Assembly (NCBI GenBank): GCA_025603075.1 | Contig: MU626379.1 | Location: 1-63,433 of the forward strand | DNA from: Neoconidiobolus thromboides FSU 785 | Lineage: Eukaryota; Entomophthoromycota; Entomophthoromycetes; Entomophthorales; Neoconidiobolaceae | DNA: 63,433 nt | Direction of reading: 5' to 3' | In this document: positions 1 to 11,385 of the stretch, piece by piece | How the letters are laid out: each line of letters begins with the position of its first letter | How positions within the stretch are numbered: the first letter of the stretch is position 1 | The notes under the pieces: model-generated | What the model was told of the DNA's origin: nothing | The model's database searches: none | What the model saw: only the letters and a program-made list of their open reading frames with translations | Position numbers and translations under genes: made by a program

Positions 1-91
1 ACAAGTTTTAAAAGAAAGTGGTGAACTTGCGAAAGGGTATATCAAAGATAACTTCAGTGATATTATCAAATCTGTTAAAAAGATATTATAA
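1..91 (+). CDS. 3' end of a paralogue of the secreted protein at 3483-4601 (partial)
   Basis: The window opens inside a coding region. The frame starting at base 2 encodes about 29 residues and stops with TAA at 89-91. It matches the C-terminus of the 372-residue protein at 3483-4601 with essentially one residue changed (Glu for Asn in the Lys-Glu-Ser-Gly segment), and the homology runs on into the first ~20 bases of the 3' UTR. The gene is therefore one copy of a recent tandem duplication; its 5' part lies outside the window. Function unknown. Confidence 0.85.
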   Translation, partial: QVLKESGELAKGYIKDNFSDIIKSVKKIL

Positions 92-897
92 CCTTAGATT
101 TTTAAATAAACATACATTATATTACTATATATAGTTATTATTTTTTCGTGCGTCTCAAAAAATTTATTTTATTTTAGTAAAATATGAAATTTCACAGGTT
201 TAAGTATGTACAAAAAACTAAAGTATAAATCCCACCTAATTCACTTAGCTTTTAACACTAATTGTAATTTTTTTTATAAGAGATAAGCTACAAGTAAAAT
301 TAGTCATTAAAGCTATATGCAAAATATTTCATATTTTTATATTCATATTTAACAATAAAGAGCTATCGATAAATTTCACATATTTAACTTTAAATATTAC
401 TACCTCTACAATCAAAACTGAAACTAAGGTGCAAATATACTCATATCTAAAAATCTTATTTATGTATTGATAATAAGTTGTTAATTATAGTCATATTAAT
501 GTCCGAAATCTACTCTTTGAAAATTGCCAGTTTTATTGTGGTAAATTACACTGCAAAAGGATGACAAGCTAAAATAAAGCTACATATATTTATTGATTGA
601 TTTCAATTTCATTTTTATTGTGCTCATAAAAAATAAACTAAACAATTTATAGCTACACTCTCTTTTATTTAAAAAATACCACTATTCCACCATTTGACTT
701 ATCCTATTTTTGAAATTCAAAGCTTCACTTTTCATATCACAGTAATTCTAAAATCATTTAATAAGCAAGAGTCGACCAAGGTAGTTAAAGCATCTTTTCT
801 ACTTTGGAAGCTGACAAAAGCCTTTGGAAGTACATTTTACAATTTATATTCTTACTTTTATTGTTACTTTCTTTTTGTTATGTTAGATATTTGGTCA

Positions 898-995
898 CTG
901 ATGATGTCTTTTTCTATTCAAGAATTTACAAATATTCGATTCAAATAGTGCCTAAAAAGATGGAAAAAGTGATGAAGCTAAAAAAACATCATTAT
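898..995 (-). mobile_element. ~100-bp TIR element, degenerate copy
   Basis: The interior (CAAATAGTGCCTAAAAAGAT, then GGAAAAAGTGATGAAGC) matches the family, but both ends have decayed: GATGATGTC on the left and ACATCATTATCA on the right. Confidence 0.5.
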
Positions 996-1850
996 CACCC
1001 ATACACACTATACGCTGATCTGATATTGAAGTTAAAAGATACAAAACTTGAAAAAAAGACACTATAATAGATATAATAATAAGCAATAAAAGAGGATAAA
1101 AGATATTTAGATATATAAAAATTAACTACAATAATTAACTAGCTAACAAAGGTGCAAAAATTATTCAGCTTAAAAAAGGTTAGTATCAAAGGACAAGCTA
1201 AAATAAAGAAGACCAAAAGTAAGAAAAAAAGGGCTGTCTATCTCATAATATTATTAAGTAATTTCAAAATCAAAAGATAAGTGTGGGACAAACAATGGAT
1301 ACAGGGTTTAACTTGGTGGGGACAAGATTGAGATGCTAGCAAAAGAAGGAAGGCATAGTAAGTTAAAGTGAGTTAAAGAAAGAAAAGGCCTAGGTACAAT
1401 AAATGGATAAACGATTATTCTATAAAATAATGTGAATGCGAAAAACTGTTTATGGAAAGAGAAACCTATTGTAAAAGTAAGAGCTATAACTTTTAATAAA
1501 AAGAGCAAATACAATAAAGTAAGGAAAAAATCGCGTGGATATTAGAAAATTCTAAAATAAAGTAATTACTGAAGGAAATTGATTGTACTGTTTATCACCA
1601 TTAGTAGTAGTATTGTTGTTTGGTAATAAAAATTATTTTTAATATTATGATAATAAATACAATTCTATTAATAGTTTCTTTATTATAAAAAGATAGAATA
1701 TTTAATTGCTAAAGCTTGATAAATATCTCAAAATTTTATGTTAAATAAATTGTTTTCAATCAAACTATAAGCTTTTCAAAATATATATCCAAACAAGATT
1801 TAAGGCAAGAATATTAATATAACGAAAATAGGGAAAGATTAAATGTTTAA

Positions 1851-1936
1851 TATGGGAGCATTTTTTTTCATTTTTCAAGCACTATTTGAGCGGAAAAATT
1901 GTTAGTAAAATTCTTACACAAAAATACATCCCCATA
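1851..1936 (+). mobile_element. ~100-bp TIR element, internally deleted copy
   Basis: Begins TA-TGGGAGC and ends ACATCCCCA-TA, with the family core CACTATTTGAGCGGAAAAAT. It lacks about 15 bases after the left end (the GGCTTCATTAC part of other copies) and is 86 bp long including the flanking TA. Confidence 0.75.
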
Positions 1937-3441
1937 TGGTAAACAATATTTGAAAATATATTTAATGTACATTAAAAAATTCATGTTAAGAATAGTTAGA
2001 ATTTCGTTTTTTTAACTGAGGTTAAGCTTTGAATACTTTTAGAAAATTACTCTACTTTATATTATTATTTCAATATTAACTGCTTTAATCTTTTTTTGAT
2101 AAAAACAAGATATAGCGCTATTATAATATCGAACTTAGATTATTTGAGCTGTTTTTTCATTTTTAATTCTTATTTTTATTACAATTTATTAAGTTTCTAC
2201 AATCACCAAAAACAACCTGTATTCCATCTTTGAATTAAAAAACAACTACAATTTATATAATTGCCTTTTGATAATATCTAAAGTTAAAATTTGATACTAC
2301 GTTTTAACAAAAAATAGTGTCAATAAAGTATATCAAGATAGTAAAGATATGAAATGTGATTTTAAAATAAGATACCCGTCGAAATATAAATTTAAAGCAT
2401 GAATTTTAGTATGATCTAACTATAATAGTATCCTCGAGCTAGAAATAGTTAATTTCATTCTATCTTAATCGATTTTATCTATAAACCGTAACTTCAGATT
2501 TGCGCTTTTTTTGTATGTGAAATGATCTTGCCAAACTATATTCTTTAAATCAATCGAACTTTTTGAGTCATTAAATACACCACATATACCTTTTGGCCTG
2601 ATATACAACTTTAGGAAAACTACATTTAAACATTTTTAGAATTTTTAAGCAAATGAGAAGCAGGTAATTCTTTTATTCTCAATAATATGTGCTTATACTG
2701 TAAAGTCGATTTTTGTATATTAATTTAATACAAATAGTAGTTATATTATATTCAAACACTGCTATCAAAATAAATCATATTTTTAATAAATATTAGACCG
2801 AAGCTTAATAAATGACATTAATGTAGCATACTAAATATGGGAACATAGTTTCTATAATAAAAAACTAATAAATATAAACACTTAGTTCTCGAAGAAATAT
2901 AATAAATATAATAACTGAAGCATTATTGATTAGCAGCAAACTAGGTAACTTGTATGGCGTCAAGTACAGTGAGTAATTTAGCATAATTTTAAAGAGCCAA
3001 TTAATTTAAAATAAATTCACAGAATAGAATAGAGCTCTTAGATCTCTATTGCGACTTAACTTGCGATGAATTTTAGAATATGTTGTTTGATTTTTTAGGC
3101 CTATCTCTTGGAATTTTAGCCTGACTTTAACAAAATTTTATTCTCAAATTAATAGTTAATAAAGTCGTAATATAACTGTAACAGCTGTAAAGAATTTCAA
3201 CAGGCTGAAAGTTAAATAAAGTTAAAAAAATTCTTTAGATTATTCATTAAACTTTCGAGGAATGTAACTGCCTGTACTATTTTAGTACCTTTATGCTTAC
3301 TTTATAATAGAAGTATCTCTTAAGAATTCTATTTATTTATTCTTTAATAATTTATACTCATTATTAGCTAAAATTACTAAACTAGAATCTTATTATGATT
3401 AATACTTATTTCATATTTGGTATTTTAGTATTAAAAAAAAC

Positions 3442-3449
3442 TATATATA
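3442..3449 (+). promoter_or_regulatory. TATA box
   Basis: TATATATA lies about 41 bases before the ATG of the secreted protein at 3483. The other secreted or ER-lumen genes here carry a similar box at a similar distance. Confidence 0.5.
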
Positions 3450-3482
3450 TGAAGCGAAAACAAGCCAACAATATACAAAAAA

Positions 3483-4601
3483 ATGTTTCTATTATTATCA
3501 CTTCTATTTTTCATCACTGACATCTTAAGTCAAGATCCTCTTGGATTGACTTACTTAGATAAGACCTGTTATAAAGTTGACTATGATATGGTTTGGTTTG
3601 AAGTTGATATCTCACCAAAATACCAACGTAATTGCCAACCACTACACCACTGGGTACCGATATTAGGAAAAGATAAGCAGTCAAAGGACTGGTATTATGG
3701 GAAGAGTTGTCACCATTGGTCCAAGTCCTGTTGCTTAACATGCCGACAATATTGTACTGATAATTTTCGTGTAAAGACCTCGGATTCAATTAGTGAAATG
3801 AAAGATTTAAATGTCATGGAAATCACATCTACAAACAAAGAGAGAGATTATTTGTATGTTGCACCTAATATTGGAAGTAAAAATTATGTTTCTGTGGATT
3901 TAAGACAAGGTTTAAGATCAATCATCATTCCTATGGACAATTTACATCCAGATGATCAAAACTATCGTCAAGTCTTTCAAATTAAAATGACTGAAAGTAT
4001 AGTCACCAAGATCTTGAATAACACCAACTTATATAAAAGGGATGCTCAAACAATTCAATCTGATGATCATGTATTAGGAGTTGACAAGATTTGTTTATTG
4101 GCTAATGATGTGTTACGAACTGCTGCTATGCAGTATGATTTTAGTAGATGTTTTCAACTAATCTCAAACAAAGATACTCGTTCTAGTTGTGGTTTTTGGG
4201 GTACTGATTATGATAATGATCGTGGCTACTACTGCGGATCAAGTAAAGTATCCAATAAAGCTACTGATTTAGCCTCTTGTCTTCGAAACTTACCTTTAAT
4301 TAATGCTTCAAAAATGGCCTATAACAATAAAGCTTTAGATGTTTTAAGAACTGCTGTAATTGCTGGGATTGAATCCATTCCGTACGCAGGGTTAGTTTTA
4401 GCTGCTACCACCAATGCCATTTTAGGTCCTACTGCAGATGAAATGATCCTAAATGAATATAAAGGAGCTCAGTTTAATGAAAAACTAATTATCCTTAATG
4501 GGGTTCGTAAACAAGTTTTAAAAGAAAGTGGTAATCTTGCAAAAGGGTATATCAAAGACAACTTCAGTGACATTATCAAATCTGTTAAAAAGATATTATA
4601 A
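3483..4601 (+). CDS. Secreted Cys-rich protein of unknown function
   Basis: Single-exon gene of 372 residues. Residues 1-17 form a hydrophobic signal peptide ending near Leu-Ser-Gln. The N-terminal third is rich in Cys, His and Trp (CHHWSKSCCLTCRQYC at about 80-95), and two more Cys pairs follow in the middle (CGFWG and YYCGSS). Near residue 305 a hydrophobic segment (AGLVLAATTNAILG) could be buried or membrane-interacting, and the C-terminus is basic. I recognise no family. The protein is probably exported and disulfide-bonded. A near-identical C-terminus at the window start shows tandem duplication, so this is a small local family and a candidate secreted effector-like or surface protein; that role is speculation. 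Confidence 0.85.
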   Translation: MFLLLSLLFFITDILSQDPLGLTYLDKTCYKVDYDMVWFEVDISPKYQRNCQPLHHWVPILGKDKQSKDWYYGKSCHHWSKSCCLTCRQYCTDNFRVKTSDSISEMKDLNVMEITSTNKERDYLYVAPNIGSKNYVSVDLRQGLRSIIIPMDNLHPDDQNYRQVFQIKMTESIVTKILNNTNLYKRDAQTIQSDDHVLGVDKICLLANDVLRTAAMQYDFSRCFQLISNKDTRSSCGFWGTDYDNDRGYYCGSSKVSNKATDLASCLRNLPLINASKMAYNNKALDVLRTAVIAGIESIPYAGLVLAATTNAILGPTADEMILNEYKGAQFNEKLIILNGVRKQVLKESGNLAKGYIKDNFSDIIKSVKKIL

Positions 4602-4978
4602 CCTTAGATTTTTAAATAAACGTACATCAAATTTACTATTATTACTATTTTTTTTACAAGTCTAAAAAAAAATTAATGATAAAAAACTATTGATACCTTC
4701 AATTATTTGATCCTGAAGATTATATTTATACAATCTAACTTTAGCATCTAATTACACTCATATTAATATGTTCATTTGTGTATATTTAATAGTTAATTAT
4801 TAACTATAGAAATAATTGTTTTTAAAACCAAATCTTTAAAAATAGTTGTCTAATAATCGAATCTACAATTTAAAATAAAATAGAGACAAAAGTTTATAAA
4901 CCCATATAATTAATAGACTCTTAAAAATATATAACTCATCAAAACATTTATTAATAAATCAAACTTGTACGATTTAAT
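4602..4978. other. AT-rich gap between convergent genes
   Basis: Holds the 3' UTR of the upstream gene (homologous to bases 92-115) and the 3' UTR of the minus-strand Rpn13 gene. Nothing else is recognisable. Confidence 0.5.
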
Positions 4979-6256
4979 TCATTCCTTTCTCTTTTCTACT
5001 TCTTTTTCCCACTGTTTATCTGCTTTACTTTGTATACTTGATACCAACTGTGCCACTCCTAATAAAAACATATTAGCTCTACACTGATTCTGCCTTTAAT
5101 ATCAAATTATATTACCTCTTCCACTATTGACACCTAGATTTAAAGAAACAGTCAAGGGGCTCATAGCCCCCATCTCCAAACCTTGTTGTAATCGATGAAC
5201 CAACTGTTGAAACGATTCACTATTTAAAACTTGTTGAATTCCTTTTTTACCTTGAGGCCTTAAACTAGCTGGAATTAAAGGTAATAATTCTAACTATCAT
5301 AAGCTATTATATTAAAATAATAACAGTTAAATTACTTTCAGTAACCCCTGGGTCGTCTAACAAATTTGATAATTGATTGGGTTGAAAGACACTGTTTAAT
5401 TGAATATTATTTGATATATCATATTTCTTTAAACTGGAGTTAACTGGATCCGAATTTGTAATAGATTCTAATAAAAGCTATTAGTAGGGGAATATATAAA
5501 TCAATTTAAAATTACGTAAATTCGTTGGAATCATATTGCTTAGCATTCTAGCTTCATTCAACCTTTTTTCTTTTTCTTCTGCAGTCTCACTAAAAAATAA
5601 AAATGCTATATAGTAATCATAGTACAAATCTTACTCATCTAATAAAGATGTAAATATTTATTAATGTGTTTTTTTTAAAGAACGTTACCTGAAATAGAAA
5701 ATAGATCCCAATCTTTAATAGGGTCATTATTTTCCCCTTTAAATAGAGCATTAAAAAAGTGAAATGCTTTTTTTAAGTTATTTTCATTTTCGTTTTTAAA
5801 CCAAAATAAACTCATTTTTCCCTCTTCATCTTTTAAATAAAAACTACTGCGACCTTCTATTGCCCTCAACTCCCCCTTTCCTTGTTTGAAATACCATCTC
5901 TGATTAAAATTAGTTATTTTATCTTTATTGCTAAGCATTGTATTTACTTCGTTTTCACTGCTATCAGTATTGGTATTATTAGAACTAATCTCCTCCCAAC
6001 TTAAACTCCATGTTAATTGAGGTTCATGACTCTTTTTTGATTAAGTTCATAATAGCCTTTAAATTAAAAAAATGTAATTTACCTTGAGAAGATAAAGATA
6101 ACTTTTAATAAATTAGTGTTAATGAAGTAAAGATCAAATTAAACAATTTTAATACCCTAATCGATTATCTGGTTCTACTAAATTACTGTCTTTAACCCTC
6201 TTCAATTTACCACAAGTTATTGGAAATGGATGTTCAAATTTTTCAATATTACTCAT
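4979..6256 (-). CDS. RPN13: 26S proteasome ubiquitin receptor Rpn13 (ADRM1-like)
   Basis: Exons (minus): 6256-6156, 6101-6083, 6031-5689, 5638-5635 (tentative), 5589-5516, 5467-5336, 5289-5116, 5076-4979, giving about 314 residues. The N-terminal half is the Pru domain that docks on Rpn2 and binds ubiquitin: GYLYLLKSHEPQLTW aligns with the first strands and KMSLFWFKNE with the family's RLFFWMQE. The C-terminal half is the DEUBAD domain that binds the deubiquitinase Uch37: LSNLLDDPGVTEKLLPLIP, then SESFQQLVHRLQQGLEMG. Two exons are tiny. The 19-nt exon is needed to complete the Pru strand. The 4-nt exon (ATGA) restores frame between two ~50-nt introns; the alternative is a single intron ending at 5630 that would add about 15 residues. 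The identification is from family resemblance and is good; the exact middle splice is uncertain. Confidence 0.8.
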
Positions 6257-6473
6257 CGTTTCTAAAAGTTAAAAGAATTAAATTATTTTCAAAAAACTTA
6301 AAGTCTGTTTATAAAACTGCAATTTCTAATTACGTAGCTTTTTTGAGTTTTGAAGCAAATAATTTTAAAATAGTTAGATAAAAATTATCAAATAACATAA
6401 CTGAAGATAATATGGAATAATGCTTTATTTATTGACTAATATACAAATATACAGATAACACAGATAGTACTAA

Positions 6474-7255
6474 TTAAACAAGATTCATAATGACACCATT
6501 GAAACTAATTGAGTTCTTATTTAAAAACTTGACTTTATCAGAATTTCGGGTACCATTAAACGTAGTGGTAATAATCAAAGTTTCATTATCAAATCTATCT
6601 AAAGTAAAGAAACCACGAGAGAACCATGTCGGTACACCATCTTTGCAATAATATTTGAGTATCTGTCCATTATTAGTGATCTCCAATTTGGTTGCAATCG
6701 AGCATTTATCTTCCTATAATCCCGTTATTATATTACTAAATTCCATATAGCACTACAAAATCAACTTACCTGATTTGGTGCAGCTTGATATTTGCCAAAC
6801 AGATCTTCTAATTTTGAAAATCTAGAGTCATCGTTGACTTTTATCAACTCCAGATTATTATAAACTAGAACCGAGTCATTCGATTCTAGCTTATATTCCA
6901 CTTGATTATTTCCACCATTACTATATAATTCTTGAATAGTATTATCATCCTTTTTATGCCTAATTATAATTTTAGTGCTGTTGATTATTAATTAAATAAT
7001 GTTATTACCATATTCCAAAGACCAATTTATAGCCACTGCTTGTATCACATATCTTTTTAATTAAAGTTTGGTCTTTAGCATAGGTAAGATCCATAACTGT
7101 TGAGTTAGTACAATCCGCCTAGTAATCAAATATAAGTAAACAACATAAAGGTAGTGAGTAAACTAAGTTACATTAGTAGAAGTTAACTTATAGGTACCAG
7201 TAATATCGGATACTACAAGGGAAGCTAAATAGAAGAATAATACAGAGTACTTCAT
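6474..7255 (-). CDS. Small secreted protein, function unknown
   Basis: Four exons (minus): 7255-7172, 7118-7009, 6977-6770, 6713-6474, phases consistent, 213 residues. The start is MKYSVLFFYLASLVVSD, a clear signal peptide. The mature protein has few Cys (about four) and alternating polar and hydrophobic segments that suggest beta structure; the C-terminal half ends in short strands such as NETLIITTTFNGT. I recognise no family. Intron 2 is only 31 bases. A TATA box sits at 7310-7317, about 55 bases before the start. It is probably extracellular. Confidence 0.75.
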
Positions 7256-7309
7256 TTTGTTGGTATTTTTTGATATTTTTTTGATAATGTTGTTGATAAA
7301 TTCAGTTTC

Positions 7310-7317
7310 TATTTATA
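7310..7317 (-). promoter_or_regulatory. TATA box
   Basis: TATAAATA on the minus strand, about 55 bases upstream of the ATG at 7255 of the small secreted protein. Confidence 0.45.
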
Positions 7318-8353
7318 CTTTTTTTTTCTGTTATAATCTAAACTGTAAATTAAGCTTATTATAAAATTAGACTTGATGTGATGTCATTTTTAAAATGTTT
7401 TAAAAATCGACTTGTCAATTAGTATTATTTTATCCAGGTTTTAAAAATGACCTTATTCTTTTTTAATATTTTATTTTTTTATAAATTATAATCAAGAGAG
7501 TTTTCATGTAGAACTCTATTATTGTCTTTACAATTTATTATTATCATCATTAATATACTAAGAAATCTATTTTTAAACATTGAATAAAAAAATAAATAAC
7601 AGTTCGACCTAAAATAGAATGTCATTATCTATTAACTTGTATTATTTTTCATAATACGTCAATAGTTTTTGTTTTTAGTGGTATTAAATATAAAAATATA
7701 ATTTTATTGCAATATTACTAATTTATCACTTAATAATATTAAAAATATCTTTATAAGCTTAAAAATATAATAAATTTCTATTTAGCTAAATATAGTTAAT
7801 TAATCAGCTTTTTATTTATAAAGTATAGCTAAATATTAAACTAAAAACACCAACTGTTAAACAACATAATCTTTTATTTAGTTAAATTACTTGAATACTT
7901 TTAAATTTGAACATTAAAATATAGCTTTTATTATATTATATTTCAATAGAATATCCCCACCCCCATAAAACTGATTAATGAGTTTTTGTCCCCTAAGTTT
8001 AAAGTTATTTCTATTCAACATTGGCCTTATTTTAAAAAATAAACTGGGCTGAATAGTTGAATAATAATACTTAAAAGAATTCAAGGCTGCGGTTCAAATA
8101 TTCAGAAAATTGACTTAATGTAAGCTTCAGTTTAAATATAATCAGTTAAAAATAAAAGAGACGATAAAATAAGATTAAAACATAAACTATTTCATAATAA
8201 GACCCATGATACAATGTAATAAAAAATGAAGGTCATAGATTCAATTAACATCATTATTAAATAAATAACATACTTTAGTTAGCTATTAATAGCCAAAACA
8301 ATGAAAAATGCTATAGTAAAAATAGATAAAAATAACTGGAATAATTACCAGTA

Positions 8354-8454
8354 TATGTGGATGTATTTTTTTGCTTAACAATTTTTCTATTTTTTAAGCA
8401 ATATTTGAGTGGAAAAATCGCTAGTAAATTCCTTAAATAAAGATATATCTCATA
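8354..8454 (+). mobile_element. ~100-bp TIR element
   Basis: Left end TA-TGTGGATGTATTTTT, core CAATATTTGAGTGGAAAAAT, right end TATATCTCA-TA. The ends have diverged by several substitutions. Confidence 0.7.
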
Positions 8455-8955
8455 TGCTTGGGATTCTCAGAAAAGTAACTTAAATACTGATATAGAAAAT
8501 AGAATAATATAAAAACTCTATGATTAGACTATATTATAGCTTATCAACTATGGTATATAGAAGATAATGATATACTGAAATTAAGAATAAATGGTAAAAG
8601 AAATAGTTTATATAAAAATAATTCAAAATAAAAGTGAGAAAGTATAAATGAGACAAAGTGATCAATTATTAAATTACTATAAAGCTATAGAAACAAAGAA
8701 TGGTCCAACAAGTACATTTTCACCTTCATTATAGCTTCCAGTTAATTTCTACAATATAATTTTCCATTCAATACAAGTATATGTTTCAATATCTTAACCG
8801 AGTGTAGTAAAAAATATGTTTTTATAACAGACAAACTTTTTTACAAATTTATTATTAATAAAATCTATTTATATATAGTGCTCGTTTTCAATCACAAGAT
8901 ATATATATTATAGTATCTTTATTTTTATATTAAAGAAAAAATCATAAAAGTACTT

Positions 8956-9056
8956 TATAGAGATGCATTTTTTAGTTAAAATTTTACTAAACAATCTTCT
9001 GTTCAAACAGCACTTAAAAATGGAAAAAGTGATGAAGCCAAAAAAACATCCCCATA
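8956..9056 (-). mobile_element. ~100-bp TIR element
   Basis: Reverse-oriented copy: left TA-TAGAGATGCATTTTTT, core CAAACAGCACTTAAAAATGG, then GATGAAGCC, and an intact right end ACATCCCCA-TA. Confidence 0.75.
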
Positions 9057-9506
9057 TCTAGCTCAAGGATAATGAATATAAAGGTTTTTAAACTATTAAG
9101 ATTTTTTGTAACTATTTGTAACTTTTTTTATAAAATAGTAATTAAATGTATCAGTATTCTTTATTCAATATATTAATATTAATATTGTATATATAAAATC
9201 AATTAATATGTTAATTTATTGATATTTAATACAACCAATAAATTTCAAAAAACAAAAATTTCAAAAGTAATATTCAATTTCAAGTTCTAGATTTAAAAAA
9301 AACAATTAAAAGTTCTAAAATATAATTAAATAAAATATAAAATAAAACACTTTTAATAAATTGACATAATTAATTAAACTAAACATTTATTGTAAATATT
9401 TAATTATAAAACTATGTGATTTATATGAACTTAGTTGAATTTTTGTTTTTTAAAAAAGTATTTGAAGTTACTTGAATTCTAACTTACGTTTTGATAACGT
9501 CTTAGA

Positions 9507-10514
9507 ATGGATATAGAAAAGTATCATAGTAGTATTATAGAATGGATTCAATTTTTATTAAGTATTCTATCAATTATGTTAAATTTAATAGTGATTATTA
9601 AAACATTTAAAAATAAGCAAGGAAACAATATTCAATTTAACATAACTTTTATTTTAATTCTAGCTTCTTGTTTAATCAATTTACTCTTACCGACTTTTAG
9701 TATATCGCAACATATAATTAGTATTATATCAAATGATAACTTTTTAAATAATGTAATTTTTTGTCAATCGCTAGGTTTAATAACGACTTTGATACCTTAT
9801 TTATCAGTTTGTCTTACGACTATTTTAACTATACATAAGTATCAACATATTCAAGATAATAATAATGATAATAATAGTAATAGTAATAAAAAAAGATATA
9901 TAATTTATTTTTTAATATCAATAATACTTGGAATTATCTTAAGTGTATTACCAATCATTAATAAAGAATATATAATAACTAATTCTCAATTGACGTGTTA
10001 TTTTAATACTAATATGTCCATCTTAGGAAATTTGTGGTATATTTATTGGATATTATTTATGAGTATAAATTTATTAATGATTGTTATATTTCATTTAAAA
10101 TGTATAATTTATATAAGAAATAAAAATAAACGATTAAGTAAACCGTTAGAAAAATTGGGATTAAAAATAGAAGATGTTGTTATACAAGAAGAGATTGTCA
10201 AAAAGCCAACAGCTACTTTCAATAAATTAGAACATATTATGAATTTAAATTTAAAAAAGAAACATATAACTACAACTAAAACTAGTTCAAAATCAAAAGT
10301 TTCAGTATTATTTAGTTTAATTATTTTTTTAACAACATATAATTTGATTTATATACCTGTCATTCTCTTGACTCTTTTAAATTTATTCAATGTTAATGTA
10401 TCTTCATTTGGATTTATTATATTATCTTTATTATTATCATTCAATACTTTAATTGATCCCATCTTGATCCTTTTTCTATATCCTTCTTATTATAAATTTA
10501 GTTCTACTTTTTAA
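9507..10514 (+). CDS. Seven-transmembrane receptor, rhodopsin-like GPCR
   Basis: Single exon, 335 residues, with about seven hydrophobic helices (roughly 13-32, 45-65, 83-106, 130-150, 170-195, 265-285 and 300-325). A Cys before helix 3 (FCQSLG) and one in extracellular loop 2 (TCYF) could form the usual class A disulfide. Helix 7 ends in DPILILFLYPSYY, resembling the NPxxY region. The third cytoplasmic loop is long and Lys-rich. There is no canonical DRY after helix 3 (the segment reads TIHKYQH), so coupling may differ. It is probably a plasma-membrane sensor; the ligand cannot be inferred. Codon use is extremely AT-rich, like the surrounding gaps. Confidence 0.7.
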   Translation: MDIEKYHSSIIEWIQFLLSILSIMLNLIVIIKTFKNKQGNNIQFNITFILILASCLINLLLPTFSISQHIISIISNDNFLNNVIFCQSLGLITTLIPYLSVCLTTILTIHKYQHIQDNNNDNNSNSNKKRYIIYFLISIILGIILSVLPIINKEYIITNSQLTCYFNTNMSILGNLWYIYWILFMSINLLMIVIFHLKCIIYIRNKNKRLSKPLEKLGLKIEDVVIQEEIVKKPTATFNKLEHIMNLNLKKKHITTTKTSSKSKVSVLFSLIIFLTTYNLIYIPVILLTLLNLFNVNVSSFGFIILSLLLSFNTLIDPILILFLYPSYYKFSSTF

Positions 10515-10641
10515 AGAATATACTTCTCTGGTTCAGAATTATAAATAAATTATAATAAATAAAATTAATTATAAAAAAACATACTTTGTTATTATCAATT
10601 TTTTCTTTATTTTCTTCATTAATCATTTCATGGACTCTTGT

Positions 10642-11385
10642 TCACTCTCTTTCCACCAAGTATAACTTATACAAAGCGGGAGTAACTTGTTTAAAAGTTT
10701 GTTCATAACAACTAATTACTGTTACTTTACAGCCCAATGGTTCATAAAGTTCTCTAACATTATCTTCCGAAACCGAATGAGGTGGTCCATTTTGATATTT
10801 TAAATCATAATAAAAACAATTCAATAATATCTTTGCTCTAGGTTTCAATAATTTCATTATAGTATTTACATATTTTTTTCTTAATTCTGGGTTCATAGCA
10901 GTCAATGCTCCACGATCAAAACAAAAATCAGCCAACTGAACCTTCCCATCGGTAACTAATTCTGGTGTATTGAACAAATCTCCTTTGATGATTTTCAAAT
11001 TTGTATTATCTTGAACATATTCATAGATTTGTGCGTCTTTTACTTCATTAACGTTATATGACATTAACTCATTCTCACTAAAAAATTCTTTAATACATTG
11101 TTCAACGAGTTCGATACCAATAACATTCATCTTCCTTTCTTGGATACAATAAGCCATATCAATAGTTTTTCCACATAATGGAAATAAAATTGTTTTATCG
11201 TAATTGCTCTCATCTAAAGTTAATTTGTCAAAGTTATTGAATAAGTCACTAAAAAATAATATTTAGTATATTATTATAACTAGTAAGATCACAAATTACG
11301 GATGCTTCTCTGCTTTATGCCAAAAATTGAGATTATCTTTCCATAAGCCTTGCCAAAACTCTTTGTTTTTAGTGGAATCTTCCAT
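10642..11385 (-). CDS. Thiopurine S-methyltransferase-like SAM-dependent methyltransferase
   Basis: Two exons (minus): 11385-11300 and 11248-10642, 230 residues. The N-terminus has the family pattern EFWQGLWKDNLNFWH. The SAM site follows as TILFPLCGKTIDMAY (the LVPLCGKS motif), then VIGIELVEQCIKEFF, the acidic-strand segment GDLF and FCFDRGALTAMNP (the DRGAL motif). TPMT-family enzymes methylate thiol, selenium or halide substrates in the cytosol; the substrate here is unknown. Length is close to the usual 230-245 residues. It converges on the receptor gene with 127 bases between the stops. Confidence 0.88.

Larger units (their letters stand above)
92..3482. other. Gene-free AT-rich gap
   Basis: A 3.4-kb stretch between the two tandem copies. 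Short open frames occur near 694-1067 but lack conserved features, and one overlaps a degenerate repeat element. Two copies of the ~100-bp inverted-repeat element (about 898-995 and 1851-1936) are the only structure I recognise apart from the TATA box near 3442. Confidence 0.6.
7256..9506. other. Gene-free AT-rich gap with two repeat elements
   Basis: A 2.2-kb divergent intergenic region. It holds a TATAAATA box for the minus-strand gene (7310-7317) and two copies of the TIR element (8354-8454 and 8956-9056). I see no coding potential. Confidence 0.6.

Noticed and set aside
694-1067. Two overlapping open frames of 84 and 87 codons
   Set aside because: No start context, no domain, and the second half is made of a degenerate repeat element.
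8090-8110. GGTTCAAATATTC, similar to a tRNA B box
   Set aside because: No A box or cloverleaf stems can be formed around it.
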